From CALCNS01 sp964425745 (GTDB lineage Bacteria > Bacillota > JAAYKD01): DNA of 64,000 nucleotides. The notes beneath the pieces are model-generated. The model was not told the DNA's origin and searched no databases. It saw nothing but the letters and a program-made list of their open reading frames with translations. Position 1 is the first letter of the stretch; the number at the start of each line of letters is the position of its first letter. A program made the translations under genes and the position numbers. The stretch spans positions 62,001 to 126,000 of the forward strand of contig CAYRNW010000005.1 in the NCBI GenBank assembly GCA_964425745.1. The letters are read 5' to 3'. Positions 53,431 through 61,203 of the stretch are shown here, piece after piece.

Positions 53431-54002
53431 TTACAACACATCTCTCAAAATATCGTTAATGTAGAACTCTTGTTTGGGTTTCTTCCAACCTTGGAGTTGC
53501 TCGTAGATCTCTCGTTGGTCTAATAGATGCCCGAGCGGCATTAACCAAACCTCGCGTTCTGGTCGTAAGAGCTGGGTGACACCACAAAAGAGGAGCCGGG
53601 CAAACGTTTCAGAATCGCTTACCCGGCTCAGGCGTTTTTTGGTTCTTCTTCACTTTGCACGTGCTGCTTCTGACCTGCTTGTAATGCAGCAAGAATCGCT
53701 TCTCGATAACTGGTCACATCATAGGGGTCCATCTTCAATTCCAGCTCGTTTGCTGTTAGTAACGGTTTGTTGGTTTTGTTCTCTAGGTTCTCGATGAGGA
53801 TACATTGATTGGCTAAGACGACAATTAACCAAACGATCTCGTCAATCATCCCGGTCAGGTCCATGCTTTCCAGCATCTTGTTTCCTAACTCCTCCAACCC
53901 ACCATATCGAGTCGCGATTTCGCGGGTTGCTTTCAGTGTTAGCAAAAGTGGAATCTTTTCTTTGCCTAAAACGAGATAGGTCACTCTTGAATCATCGATC
54001 AT
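53431..54002 (-). CDS. Tail assembly chaperone gpGT (programmed -1 frameshift product)
   Basis: The zero frame from ATG 54002 runs to the slippery heptamer at 53640-53634 (A AAA AAC); after a -1 slip the ribosome reads a 68-codon extension to TAA at 53433-53431. The extension (starting KRLSRVSDSETFARLL and ending EFYINDILRDVL) looks like a normal T domain that binds the tape measure protein. The gene is directly upstream of the tape measure gene. The low-abundance fusion and the abundant short form work together in tail assembly in lambda-like phages. Position and sequence support this strongly, but the fusion is not experimentally shown here. Confidence 0.85.
53593..53640 (-). promoter_or_regulatory. 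Programmed -1 ribosomal frameshift signal
   Basis: The heptamer AAAAAAC (53640-53634) is in the required phase (A AAA AAC). Four bases later an 8-bp GC-rich stem (GAGCCGGG at 53629-53622, CCCGGCTC at 53600-53593, 21-nt loop) forms a stimulatory hairpin. The zero-frame stop TGA (53630-53628) lies at the base of the stem. Confidence 0.88.
53628..54002 (-). CDS. Tail assembly chaperone gpG (short form)
   Basis: The 124-residue zero-frame product has the gpG-like pattern MIDDSRVTYLVLGKEKIPLLL, TLKATREIATRYGGLEELG and a central helix with WLIVVLANQCILIENL, and ends in an acidic tail EEEPKNA at the frameshift site. It would coat the tape measure protein until the tube polymerises. ATG 54002 is preferred (AGGTG upstream, one base after the previous stop); GTG 54011 is an alternative. 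Confidence 0.83.
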   Translation of the reverse strand: MIDDSRVTYLVLGKEKIPLLLTLKATREIATRYGGLEELGNKMLESMDLTGMIDEIVWLIVVLANQCILIENLENKTNKPLLTANELELKMDPYDVTSYREAILAALQAGQKQHVQSEEEPKNA

Positions 54003-54003
54003 G

Positions 54004-54882
54004 TTATGCACCTGCCACTGTTACTTGAGCTACGTTGGAAGTGACTTGCCGCACTCCGGCTGTTAGCACACAGTAATAGAAGTAACTTCCTTCTGTTAAG
54101 CTGGTTGGAATGGCGAAGCTTGCTTGTGTTGCTGAAGGGATTGCACTTCCACCCGAGTTGATATTCAGGGCATTGACAAACCATTGATAAGACAGCGTCC
54201 CAGCAGTACTCGTCGCTGTTACCGACAAGCTTCCACTGATGGACCCTTCTGTAAGCTCCGTTAAAGCAATCGGTTGAGTTGTGATTTGTATGATAGGAGC
54301 GCTGGTGTAATCCGGTTCATACACGGAAGTGAACCAGTTGGTAAAGACTAAATTCGGAATGCTTGGGTTATCCTGATCAGCTTGTGCTCGCCAAGGGTGC
54401 TTGCTTAAGCCATCCAACTTATTACGTCGTAAAATAACACCTTCGAGGGTGGGTGTTTGGAAATTAATAGCGTTGCCTTTGGTTTCATACGCTTCGGCCG
54501 GGATGCCAAACAGGACTCGGTAAAGCCAAAGATAGAGATATTTCCCGCTGGATTTCTTGGAGCGAAAGCCAATCGCTACCGGGCTTGCTTGCTGGTCGTT
54601 GGTCGAAACTAAGACCCCGTTGGAATCTATGACTGCACCGGTCAAATCGGCAGCAATGGTGGGTCCGATGTCTTTAATGCCAAAGCTGATCGTGCCATCG
54701 CTGAACTCTCTTAAGAGGGTGTCTAGCACATCATCTGCGTAGAGTTTACCTTCGATGGTGTTGATTTGTAGATTCGCGGTCATGGCTTTGGCGAGGGGGA
54801 TTGGAGTTGCGTAAGTTTCATTGCCGTTTGAGTCTTCTGTGATTTTGGCATAAAAGAGATTGTCTAAGCCAATTGTGGCCAT
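54004..54882 (-). CDS. Major tail protein with C-terminal Ig-like domain
   Basis: The 292-residue protein has the phi13-type tail tube core (about 1-190; IGLDNLFYAKITED, KAMTANLQINTIEGKLYADD) and a C-terminal immunoglobulin-like domain (about 200-290) starting at IQITTQPIALTELTEG with LSYQWFVNA and YYCVLTAG. Such appended domains decorate the tail surface and may stick to carbohydrates. It is the most abundant tail protein and lies upstream of gpG, as expected. Confidence 0.9.
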   Translation of the reverse strand: MATIGLDNLFYAKITEDSNGNETYATPIPLAKAMTANLQINTIEGKLYADDVLDTLLREFSDGTISFGIKDIGPTIAADLTGAVIDSNGVLVSTNDQQASPVAIGFRSKKSSGKYLYLWLYRVLFGIPAEAYETKGNAINFQTPTLEGVILRRNKLDGLSKHPWRAQADQDNPSIPNLVFTNWFTSVYEPDYTSAPIIQITTQPIALTELTEGSISGSLSVTATSTAGTLSYQWFVNALNINSGGSAIPSATQASFAIPTSLTEGSYFYYCVLTAGVRQVTSNVAQVTVAGA

Positions 54883-54886
54883 ATTG

Positions 54887-55225
54887 TTATACCTCCCATG
54901 GATAGTCTTTCGCTACCTCGATGACGAAGTGGTGATAACCGGTATCTGCTTCATATCCTAGGTAGCGGCGGTCGGTGATGGTGATTTCTGCATTCAGCAG
55001 TGCGTGAATAATCTGATTCTTTATAGTGTTATAGTTCCCTTGATCGAAAAGCGAGAGTCGCACTTCTTGCGTTTCGTGTTGAGGTTGATTATCTGCATAG
55101 AGTTGAAAGGCTTCTGTCAAAGGAGTCAAAACCAGATAGCGAGCCGGGGGTGCTTGGGAGAAGGTTCCGGTTTCAAACGGCAGGATGGGTGATAACAAGG
55201 GGATCAGCTCTCCTAATAAGCTCAT
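54887..55225 (-). CDS. Tail terminator/completion protein
   Basis: The 112-residue product, from ATG 55225, has LLPFETGTFSQAPPARYLVLTPL-type and IIHALLNAEITITDRRYLGYEADTGYHHFVIEV segments, resembling SPP1 gp17/lambda U-like tail terminators that cap the tube before joining. It lies between the HK97 gp10-like gene and the major tail gene, the usual position. A longer frame overlaps the previous gene and lacks a ribosome binding site, whereas GGAG is present before ATG 55225. Confidence 0.72.
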   Translation of the reverse strand: MSLLGELIPLLSPILPFETGTFSQAPPARYLVLTPLTEAFQLYADNQPQHETQEVRLSLFDQGNYNTIKNQIIHALLNAEITITDRRYLGYEADTGYHHFVIEVAKDYPWEV

Positions 55226-55653
55226 ATCTGTTCCAACTCCCTTTGAAATTGCTCTTGCATGGCATCTAGGCATTCTTTTCGGCTACTGGTTTTGGCAGGC
55301 TTCAAAAAGGGTTTTGCGGCTTGATTGCTCCTGCCGTATTCTAAAATATTGGCAATCTTGGCATTGCTTGATCCATCTTTACGAGGTTCGGAGAAGCCAA
55401 TCTTCACATTGTAATTTCCATCTCGATCGATTCTTGACGGAGTAGTTCCTAATGATTCTAGGAGTTCCCCTGTTGACCGAGATTCGCCTTTGGTCTGATT
55501 ACCAATCACACCTTGCAGATTCTTGCGAACTTTGCTTTCTACGACTTCAGCTCCGGCTGCTAAGACTTTAGGGATGATACGATCTGTTTTTTCACTTAAG
55601 CGAGATAAGCGCTTGAGGAAGTCCTCCGGTAATTTGAAATCGACTCTAGCCAC
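55222..55653 (-). CDS. HK97 gp10-family neck protein
   Basis: The 143-residue protein (GTG 55653, after GGTGGTG) has FLKRLSRLSEKTDRIIPKVLAAGAEVVESKVRKNL and the conserved end YGRSNQAAKPFLKPA, diagnostic of HK97 gp10/tail-component proteins at the head-tail junction. It overlaps both flanking genes by a few bases. Longer frames run into the preceding gene. Confidence 0.85.
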   Translation of the reverse strand: MARVDFKLPEDFLKRLSRLSEKTDRIIPKVLAAGAEVVESKVRKNLQGVIGNQTKGESRSTGELLESLGTTPSRIDRDGNYNVKIGFSEPRKDGSSNAKIANILEYGRSNQAAKPFLKPAKTSSRKECLDAMQEQFQRELEQI

Positions 55654-55981
55654 TGGATGGCACCACCTTTTTTGCGAGAACTTCCCAATACATCCCTCGA
55701 TTGCGAATGTTTTCTGCAGAGGTGATTTCATATCGTTCCTGTTCGCAGAGAATGGTCAGCTCTGTGGTAATCTTTATTTCTGGTATGATGCGAAAGCGAA
55801 AGAGGTCGGTGGCTTCACTGAACGTTGCACGATTGGCCCATTTCTCATTGCCATGCCGACCTTCGCGATATGCTTTCACGGTTGTTATGGTCTGATCTAC
55901 TTGCTGAGTAAACCCTTCTGCATCGTGAGTAATAGAACTGCGGATGATCTCAATCGAGGTGTTCATTTTTCCAATGCTCAT
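55646..55981 (-). CDS. Phage head-tail adaptor (head closure) protein
   Basis: The 111-residue protein starts at ATG 55981 behind GGAAGGTG. It has a small beta-barrel pattern (SIEIIRSSITHDAEGFTQQVDQ, LFRFRIIPEIKITTELTIL and YEITSAENI) typical of SPP1 gp16-like stoppers that close the portal after packaging. It follows the connector gene by 1 base. Confidence 0.8.
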   Translation of the reverse strand: MSIGKMNTSIEIIRSSITHDAEGFTQQVDQTITTVKAYREGRHGNEKWANRATFSEATDLFRFRIIPEIKITTELTILCEQERYEITSAENIRNRGMYWEVLAKKVVPSSG

Positions 55982-55982
55982 A

Positions 55983-56300
55983 CTACACCTTCCATTCCCG
56001 ATCGAGCCGCAGAAGCAAATTGACGGTATTCCATGCTTGCTGTGCAGCTTGTACATTATCGGCAAAGAACCCCCCTGTGGAACCGTCTCTGGATTCATAA
56101 AAATGACTGGCTAACATAATCACCGCTTGTTCAGTCGTAGGCGGCATGAGCATCCCAGAGTAATATCCCGCCGGAAAGTGCTGGAAACTCTCTGCATAAG
56201 AAATCGCTGCTGTGATATAACTTTCCAGCAGTTGGTCATCCTGATCGTGTTCAAGAATTAGGTTGGCTTTGACTTTGTCCAACAAGACGCTCATGCTCAT
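55983..56300 (-). CDS. Head-tail connector protein (gp6-like)
   Basis: The 105-residue helical protein has the pattern LLDKVKANLILEHDQDDQLLESYITAAISYAESF and the helix AVIMLASHFYESRDG, matching HK97 gp6/SPP1 gp15 adaptors that bind the portal ring. AGGAGG lies just upstream; ATG 56294 is better spaced than ATG 56300, so the first two residues are uncertain. Confidence 0.88.
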   Translation of the reverse strand: MSMSVLLDKVKANLILEHDQDDQLLESYITAAISYAESFQHFPAGYYSGMLMPPTTEQAVIMLASHFYESRDGSTGGFFADNVQAAQQAWNTVNLLLRLDREWKV

Positions 56301-56317
56301 GCCGCCTCCTGTCTGAA

Positions 56318-56680
56318 TTATTCTTGGTCATCCACCATGAGCCCACTGGTTTTTAGTTTGAGCAGTAGGGCATTAAAGTCCAAGACAAGCGCTGCGATTT
56401 CAGTTGCTACACTATCCACCTGATTGTCCATCACCGGAATTGCAGGAATACTCGGATAGGTTGGCACATATAGAAGTCCTGTTTCATCGACTTTGACAGG
56501 AACGGTATCCGTTTCTGCTTTACTTGCTGCTTTGATACCACCCAATACGGTTTCTGTGGCAATGGGAAGAATAAGACTAGGGAGCCCCGTAACAGAGGCT
56601 CCCTCTTTGATTTCTAAGCTTCCACCAATGACAGTTTTCTCTCCACCTTGTTCGGTATAGTTTTTTGCGTTATAACTCAT
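56318..56680 (-). CDS. Phage head fibre/decoration protein
   Basis: The 120-residue protein contains VIGGSLEIKEGASVTGL and PSLILPIATETVLGGIKAAS, with VDETGLLYVP, motifs of phage head fibre proteins (phi29 gp8.5-like) and fibre linkers. It lies between the major capsid and the connector genes. It probably attaches to capsid capsomers as a dispensable decoration. The C-terminal helix (about 90-115) may be its trimer or capsid-binding part. Confidence 0.72.
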   Translation of the reverse strand: MSYNAKNYTEQGGEKTVIGGSLEIKEGASVTGLPSLILPIATETVLGGIKAASKAETDTVPVKVDETGLLYVPTYPSIPAIPVMDNQVDSVATEIAALVLDFNALLLKLKTSGLMVDDQE

Positions 56681-56694
56681 GAAAGCACCTCCAC

Positions 56695-57903
56695 TTAAGC
56701 CTTCTGCTGTAAGAGCTTGACTGCTTCTGGAAGGATGAGCTTGCCATCGACCCGTTGAGTCGCTACAAAGCCAACCTGGCCGGTTACAGCGAACAATTCG
56801 TTGAGTCGTTTAAAGACGCGTCCTTGACGATCGGCAATCCAGTAATACCCAAGGTCACCGAAAACAATACTCTTGGCTGCCGAGGCAATGGTCGGAACAT
56901 AGGCCGAGGTATAGATGGGACGATTCAAGATGGTGTCCGGAGTGCCCGCTTGTAAGGAAGGTTGCCAGAGATACTGGCCTTGACCATCTTTGAGTTTGCG
57001 AATGGCTTTGACGGTAGAATCGTTCATGAGGAAGGTTGCTTTCTTCCGATAAGGTGCTTTCAGGGCGTAGAACAAGTCTAATACTTCATCTACGGTTATC
57101 GCGGTCGCGCTGGCTGCGGTTACCCCGAGTTGTGCTCCACCGGTTGCTGCTAAGAGTCCGGTGGGTTTCCCGGAACCGTCACCGATAAAGAACGCTTCTT
57201 CTTCCTTGTTACCGATACGACGAGCGAATTCAGTAGAAATATATGGTTCAAGTCTAAAAGCACTATCATTGAGCAGCTCTTCCGAGACTTTGATCATAGT
57301 AGCCAGTTTATAGGCACCGATGGAGACTTGGTTAAAAGCATCATCCGTATCGGTGATGGTGCCTTCCTCGTCAATCCAGGAAGCGGTTCCTTTTGAGGCT
57401 ACCACTGGGATTTTGCGGTCTCCGGAGGAGGTAGTAATCACCTTAGCAAGCCCACGGAAGATGTTCTCTTCGGTTAAAGCTTCTACCAAGGTGAGCTCGA
57501 ATTCATCCGGAACCAGATAACCACCTTCGGTATCCGTTCCAACTTGCAGAGCATTACGGATCACAGGGTCTAAGCCTTCCCCCGCTCGGGTGCGCATGGC
57601 ATTCCAGAAGGCACTCTTATATTCATTGGAAGCTCGGCCGACTTTGTTCTCTGCTCCGGGAGTAAAGGGTCGATTGGTTAAGGGAGTGTTGAGTGGTTTC
57701 GCAAGTTCGCGATCTAGTGCTTCCTGCTTTTCTAAGCGGTCGATTTCTTTGCCGAGAGCGACCACTTCGTTTTCCATTTTTTCATAGGTAGCGACGTCCT
57801 CTGCTACCAGTAAACCGTCGGTGCCACGTTTCCCCTCTAAAAAAGCTTTGGCTGCTTCCCAGGTCTTGGCACGCTTTTCACGTAAGTTCAAGATTTGATT
57901 CAT
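56695..57903 (-). CDS. Major capsid protein (HK97 fold)
   Basis: The 402-residue protein has an N-terminal coiled-coil delta domain (1-90, LREKRAKTWEAAKAFLEGKRG), which the protease normally removes, and the HK97 core: NALQVGTDTEGGYLVPDEF, TTSSGDRKIPVVASKGTASWIDEE, ELLNDSAFRLEPYI and the C-terminal VFGDLGYYWIADRQG. It follows the ClpP-like protease gene, the standard order. Confidence 0.94.
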   Translation of the reverse strand: MNQILNLREKRAKTWEAAKAFLEGKRGTDGLLVAEDVATYEKMENEVVALGKEIDRLEKQEALDRELAKPLNTPLTNRPFTPGAENKVGRASNEYKSAFWNAMRTRAGEGLDPVIRNALQVGTDTEGGYLVPDEFELTLVEALTEENIFRGLAKVITTSSGDRKIPVVASKGTASWIDEEGTITDTDDAFNQVSIGAYKLATMIKVSEELLNDSAFRLEPYISTEFARRIGNKEEEAFFIGDGSGKPTGLLAATGGAQLGVTAASATAITVDEVLDLFYALKAPYRKKATFLMNDSTVKAIRKLKDGQGQYLWQPSLQAGTPDTILNRPIYTSAYVPTIASAAKSIVFGDLGYYWIADRQGRVFKRLNELFAVTGQVGFVATQRVDGKLILPEAVKLLQQKA

Positions 57904-57924
57904 GGTGTATGTCCCTCCGTTTAT

Positions 57925-58611
57925 TTAATGTGTCAATAAAAAAAGCCGCTTCTGCAGCGACTCGATTGGGGTAGTATTCTGTTTTGGCTTAAGTTTCGAG
58001 TAGAGTGAATTGGTCACGGCTCTGCGACTGAAGGCATAGGTCACATTTTCTGTGGTGATTCGTTTCTTCTCATCTTCCATAATCAGATCGGCAAAGCCCA
58101 ATTCGATGGCTTTGTTGGCATTCAGCCAGGTCTCGGCATCCATCATGTGAGAAAGCTTGGTGCGAGATTGTCCGGTCTTAATTTCATAGGCATTGATGAT
58201 GCTCTCCTTGACTTCGGTTAACATGGAGATCGCTTTCTGCATCTCTTCGCTGTCCCCGATGGCTACGGTCAAGGGGTTGTGGATCATCATTAAGGCGGTC
58301 GGGGCCATTTCCACTGTGGTTCCAGCCATGGCGATGACTGAGGCAGCAGAAGCCGCAATGCCATCGATTTTGACGGTAATCTTGCCTTTGTAGTCCATAA
58401 GCATGGCATAGATCTGACTGGCAGCAACGCAATCCCCTCCCGGTGAGTTTAACCAGATGACAATATCACCCTCTCCTGCGTGTAACTCAGCCTTAAAAGC
58501 TTTCGGAGTAATATCATCATCGAACCAAGATTCTTCTGCGATGACACCATCCAAGGTTAAGATTCGTTCTGCTGTATTTTCATTTTTGATCCAGTTCCAA
58601 AACTTCTTCAT
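57925..58611 (-). CDS. Head maturation protease, ClpP-like
   Basis: The 228-residue serine protease cleaves capsid delta domains and itself during prohead maturation. The ClpP-fold catalytic residues are Ser in GIAASAASVIAM and His in LMMIHNPLT, with the WLNSPGGDCVAAS strand. It overlaps the portal gene by 4 bases and precedes the capsid gene by 21. Confidence 0.93.
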   Translation of the reverse strand: MKKFWNWIKNENTAERILTLDGVIAEESWFDDDITPKAFKAELHAGEGDIVIWLNSPGGDCVAASQIYAMLMDYKGKITVKIDGIAASAASVIAMAGTTVEMAPTALMMIHNPLTVAIGDSEEMQKAISMLTEVKESIINAYEIKTGQSRTKLSHMMDAETWLNANKAIELGFADLIMEDEKKRITTENVTYAFSRRAVTNSLYSKLKPKQNTTPIESLQKRLFLLTH

Positions 58612-59864
58612 TCACTTTCCTCCGTTTCATTTGATTTGGCAAAAGCACCTGCGTCTTGTAATTTGGTCATAGCTCCATTGATGAGGTAAAGATCTCCGCC
58701 GAGTTCTGCAGGAATACGGTCGAGGTTTTCCAGTTCTCGGATATCATTGGCACTCATCCAACCGTTTTGTCTTGCTATGGCATAACCATTCATGCGGCTA
58801 ACATAGTCTCCACGAAGTAATCCATCCACGTTGAACTTAATGAAAACCTTGGACTTCTCACTCTCGGTTAGCAGAGTCCGGCACATGGCTTGCTCCCAGC
58901 GAACCACCCATGGGTCAAGGGTGTACTTCACGAACTCCAGGGATTGCTGCTCGATATTGGAAAACGAGGATTTCTCCAAGTCCGCCAGCATATGGGGTGG
59001 CACACGGAAGATGCGAGCGATCTCGTTGATTTGAAATTTCCGAGTTTCTAGAAATTGTGCTTGTTCTGGAGAGATTCCGATGGGTTGGTACTTCATGCCT
59101 TCTTCTAACACTGCCACTTTATGAGCATTACCGCTTCCCTGATAGACGGTATTCCAACTGTCCTTGACCTTTTGTGGATCTTTTATGACTCCCGGATGTT
59201 CTAAAACACCACCCGGTGCTGCACCGTTGGCAAAGAACTTAGCTCCATATTCTTCTGTGGCAATGGCTAAGCCCACTGCATTCTTGGCCATGGCGATGGG
59301 GGAATAGCCTACGAGGCCGTCAAACCCTAAGCCAGGGATATGCAATACATCTGAAGATTGTAAGTAGACTTCGCTAGAGTTGCCTTGTGAGGAGAAGTCT
59401 TCTGGGTTTCTGCGATACAAATAGAAAAGTCGACCGCTGCTATCGCGATCGACCGTGATTTTGTTGGGCATTAATGGATACAGAGCGATGACCTCTCCTC
59501 GTGCGTTTCGGATAATTTGTGCATACGCATTACCCCAGAGGAGTAGGTGGCTCATGAGGGTCTCTCGAAAAGCGAAAGAAGTCATTTCAGGGTTGGGTTC
59601 ATCATGGAGTAGTCGGTAGATAGGATGTTGCCAGTATTTTTCTTTGCCTCCGTTATCTGTATAGCGGTAAACGTGTAAAGGTAATCCGGCTACGGTCTCG
59701 GCTAAGATTCTGACACAGGAATAAACGGCAGTCATTTGCATGGCGGTATGCTCGTTGACCGGTTTACCAGCGCTGGTGTTTCCGAAAAAGAAGCTGTATC
59801 TGCTTCCCGAGAGCGTATCTTTCGGTTTATCCCGTGATCTGAAGAGATCTTGCAAGATTCTCAT
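58608..59864 (-). CDS. Phage portal protein (HK97 family)
   Basis: The 418-residue portal forms the ring through which DNA enters and leaves. Family motifs are MTAVYSCVRILAETVAGLPLHVY, MSHLLLWGNAYAQIIRN, VLHIPGLGFDGLVGYSPI and IARIFRVPPHMLADLEKSSFSNIEQQ. ATG 59864 follows AAGGAG at good spacing. Normally it directly follows terL; here a plus-strand diguanylate cyclase gene separates the two by about 1.3 kb. Confidence 0.94.
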   Translation of the reverse strand: MRILQDLFRSRDKPKDTLSGSRYSFFFGNTSAGKPVNEHTAMQMTAVYSCVRILAETVAGLPLHVYRYTDNGGKEKYWQHPIYRLLHDEPNPEMTSFAFRETLMSHLLLWGNAYAQIIRNARGEVIALYPLMPNKITVDRDSSGRLFYLYRRNPEDFSSQGNSSEVYLQSSDVLHIPGLGFDGLVGYSPIAMAKNAVGLAIATEEYGAKFFANGAAPGGVLEHPGVIKDPQKVKDSWNTVYQGSGNAHKVAVLEEGMKYQPIGISPEQAQFLETRKFQINEIARIFRVPPHMLADLEKSSFSNIEQQSLEFVKYTLDPWVVRWEQAMCRTLLTESEKSKVFIKFNVDGLLRGDYVSRMNGYAIARQNGWMSANDIRELENLDRIPAELGGDLYLINGAMTKLQDAGAFAKSNETEESE

Positions 59865-59915
59865 GGGCATCACTCCTTAACTCTATTTGTAATTAGCGTT
59901 CTAACTTGTTCTTTT

Positions 59916-59946
59916 TTGATACCTAGATAATAGATAATGGTATCAA
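59916..59946. repeat. Inverted repeat between portal and the diguanylate cyclase gene
   Basis: TTGATACC (59916-59923) and GGTATCAA (59939-59946) are perfect inverted arms around an AT-rich 15-nt centre. No T run suits a terminator on either strand. It may be an operator for the divergent promoter or a trace of how the cyclase gene arrived. Confidence 0.5.
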
Positions 59947-59985
59947 TTCTCTAATATTGTGGACAAGTATTCGTTCTAGTTATGC

Positions 59986-60014
59986 TTTACTCAGCAGATG
60001 ATATATGATAGAAT
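59986..60014 (+). promoter_or_regulatory. Promoter of the diguanylate cyclase gene
   Basis: TTTACT (59986-59991), 17-nt spacer, TAGAAT (60009-60014), about 50 bases upstream of the start. The gene therefore can be expressed independently of the phage operon. Confidence 0.6.
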
Positions 60015-60062
60015 ACATACAATATTCTCGTCACAGAGATCGTTGCTGAAAGGGGGATACCT

Positions 60063-61169
60063 TTGAAAAAGTCCATGTTCGATAAGTTGTATTTCATTCA
60101 ACAGATGTTTATCCGACGGATAAGCACTTTTGATGATGATATGTATTATCAAATGTTTTGCTATCTAGCCTTATGTCATACTGGGATTAATATATTAGTA
60201 ATGAGCTTCTTGAAAGTTTATCCCCTGCTTATCATCAACATCATAGGTTTCATACTCTGTGTATTCGCAGGTATTTCTGGAGATAAGAAGAATACAACAG
60301 CTATACACTTTATCGTTCTTACATACGGAATTGCGTCACTAATTGGTTCAGCATATTGTTTAGACGAGAGATTGGGGTTTCAGAATTACTTGTTCACACT
60401 TATACCAATTAGCTTAGTTTTAGCTCATTCTACCGTCCAGGATAATAATCGAACTTTTCATATTGCGAGTGCTACATTGCTTATGGTTTTTTTTAGTCGC
60501 TTCCTTTTTATTCATATAAATCATTCTGTGCAGCCAAGCAATATAGTTAGCGAACAAGCGAGCAAAGTAATAGAGTTAATAAATTCCTTCGAAATAATGG
60601 TTATGCTATTCTTAAGTGTATTTGTGTTCAGCCTAAGATTTGATCTAATTAATAAAGAGTTGAGCAAAGCAAATCTTCAGCTTGATAAAGCAGCAAATAC
60701 GGATTCTCTTACTGGATTATATAATAGGCGTTTTTTACACGAAACCTTTGGAAGTACAACAAATAAGCCAGAAGAATTTCACGTTCTCATTTGTGATATT
60801 GATTTGTTTAAGAAAATTAATGACACTTATGGTCATGTAGTTGGTGACTCGATTCTCGAGAAGACTGCGAGTATTTTGAAGGAATCAATATCGGATTCCG
60901 ATTATGCTGTACGTTGGGGCGGAGAGGAGTTCATGCTAATTGTTTTTGGCCGAAGCAATAAAGAAATTACTGCTTTGGCAACTGAGCTGTTGTTGAAGGT
61001 AAAATCGACAAATTTCAACTTCGAGGAAACAACAATTCACATCACAATTACCATTGGAATTGCTCATAACGAGCCAAATGCTGATTATGAATCCACAATA
61101 AAGAAAGCAGATGATCGGTTGCTGTTAGGAAAGGCTCAAGGGAAAGACATTTTTGTATTCGAAGCATAA
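60063..61169 (+). CDS. Membrane-bound diguanylate cyclase (GGDEF) carried by the prophage
   Basis: The 368-residue protein joins about six transmembrane segments (between residues 31 and 196) to a short coiled coil and a C-terminal GGDEF domain (about 210-368) that makes the second messenger cyclic di-GMP from GTP. Key parts are present: DSLTGLYNRRFL, the metal Asp in CDIDLFKKINDTYGH and the active-site loop GGEEF (286-290). The usual RxxD product-inhibition site is SDSD (277-280), so feedback control is probably lost. It has its own promoter and is opposite to all neighbouring phage genes, which is typical of a lysogenic-conversion (moron) gene. The start is TTG 60063 after AAAGGGGG; ATG 60075 is possible. 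Confidence 0.9.
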   Translation: MKKSMFDKLYFIQQMFIRRISTFDDDMYYQMFCYLALCHTGINILVMSFLKVYPLLIINIIGFILCVFAGISGDKKNTTAIHFIVLTYGIASLIGSAYCLDERLGFQNYLFTLIPISLVLAHSTVQDNNRTFHIASATLLMVFFSRFLFIHINHSVQPSNIVSEQASKVIELINSFEIMVMLFLSVFVFSLRFDLINKELSKANLQLDKAANTDSLTGLYNRRFLHETFGSTTNKPEEFHVLICDIDLFKKINDTYGHVVGDSILEKTASILKESISDSDYAVRWGGEEFMLIVFGRSNKEITALATELLLKVKSTNFNFEETTIHITITIGIAHNEPNADYESTIKKADDRLLLGKAQGKDIFVFEA

Positions 61170-61203
61170 GCAGTTCCCATTAAACGATTGAACAATAACA
61201 TTC

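Noticed and set aside
59881..60062. A terminator between portal and the cyclase gene
   Set aside because: The inverted repeat at 59916-59946 is not followed by a T run on either strand.
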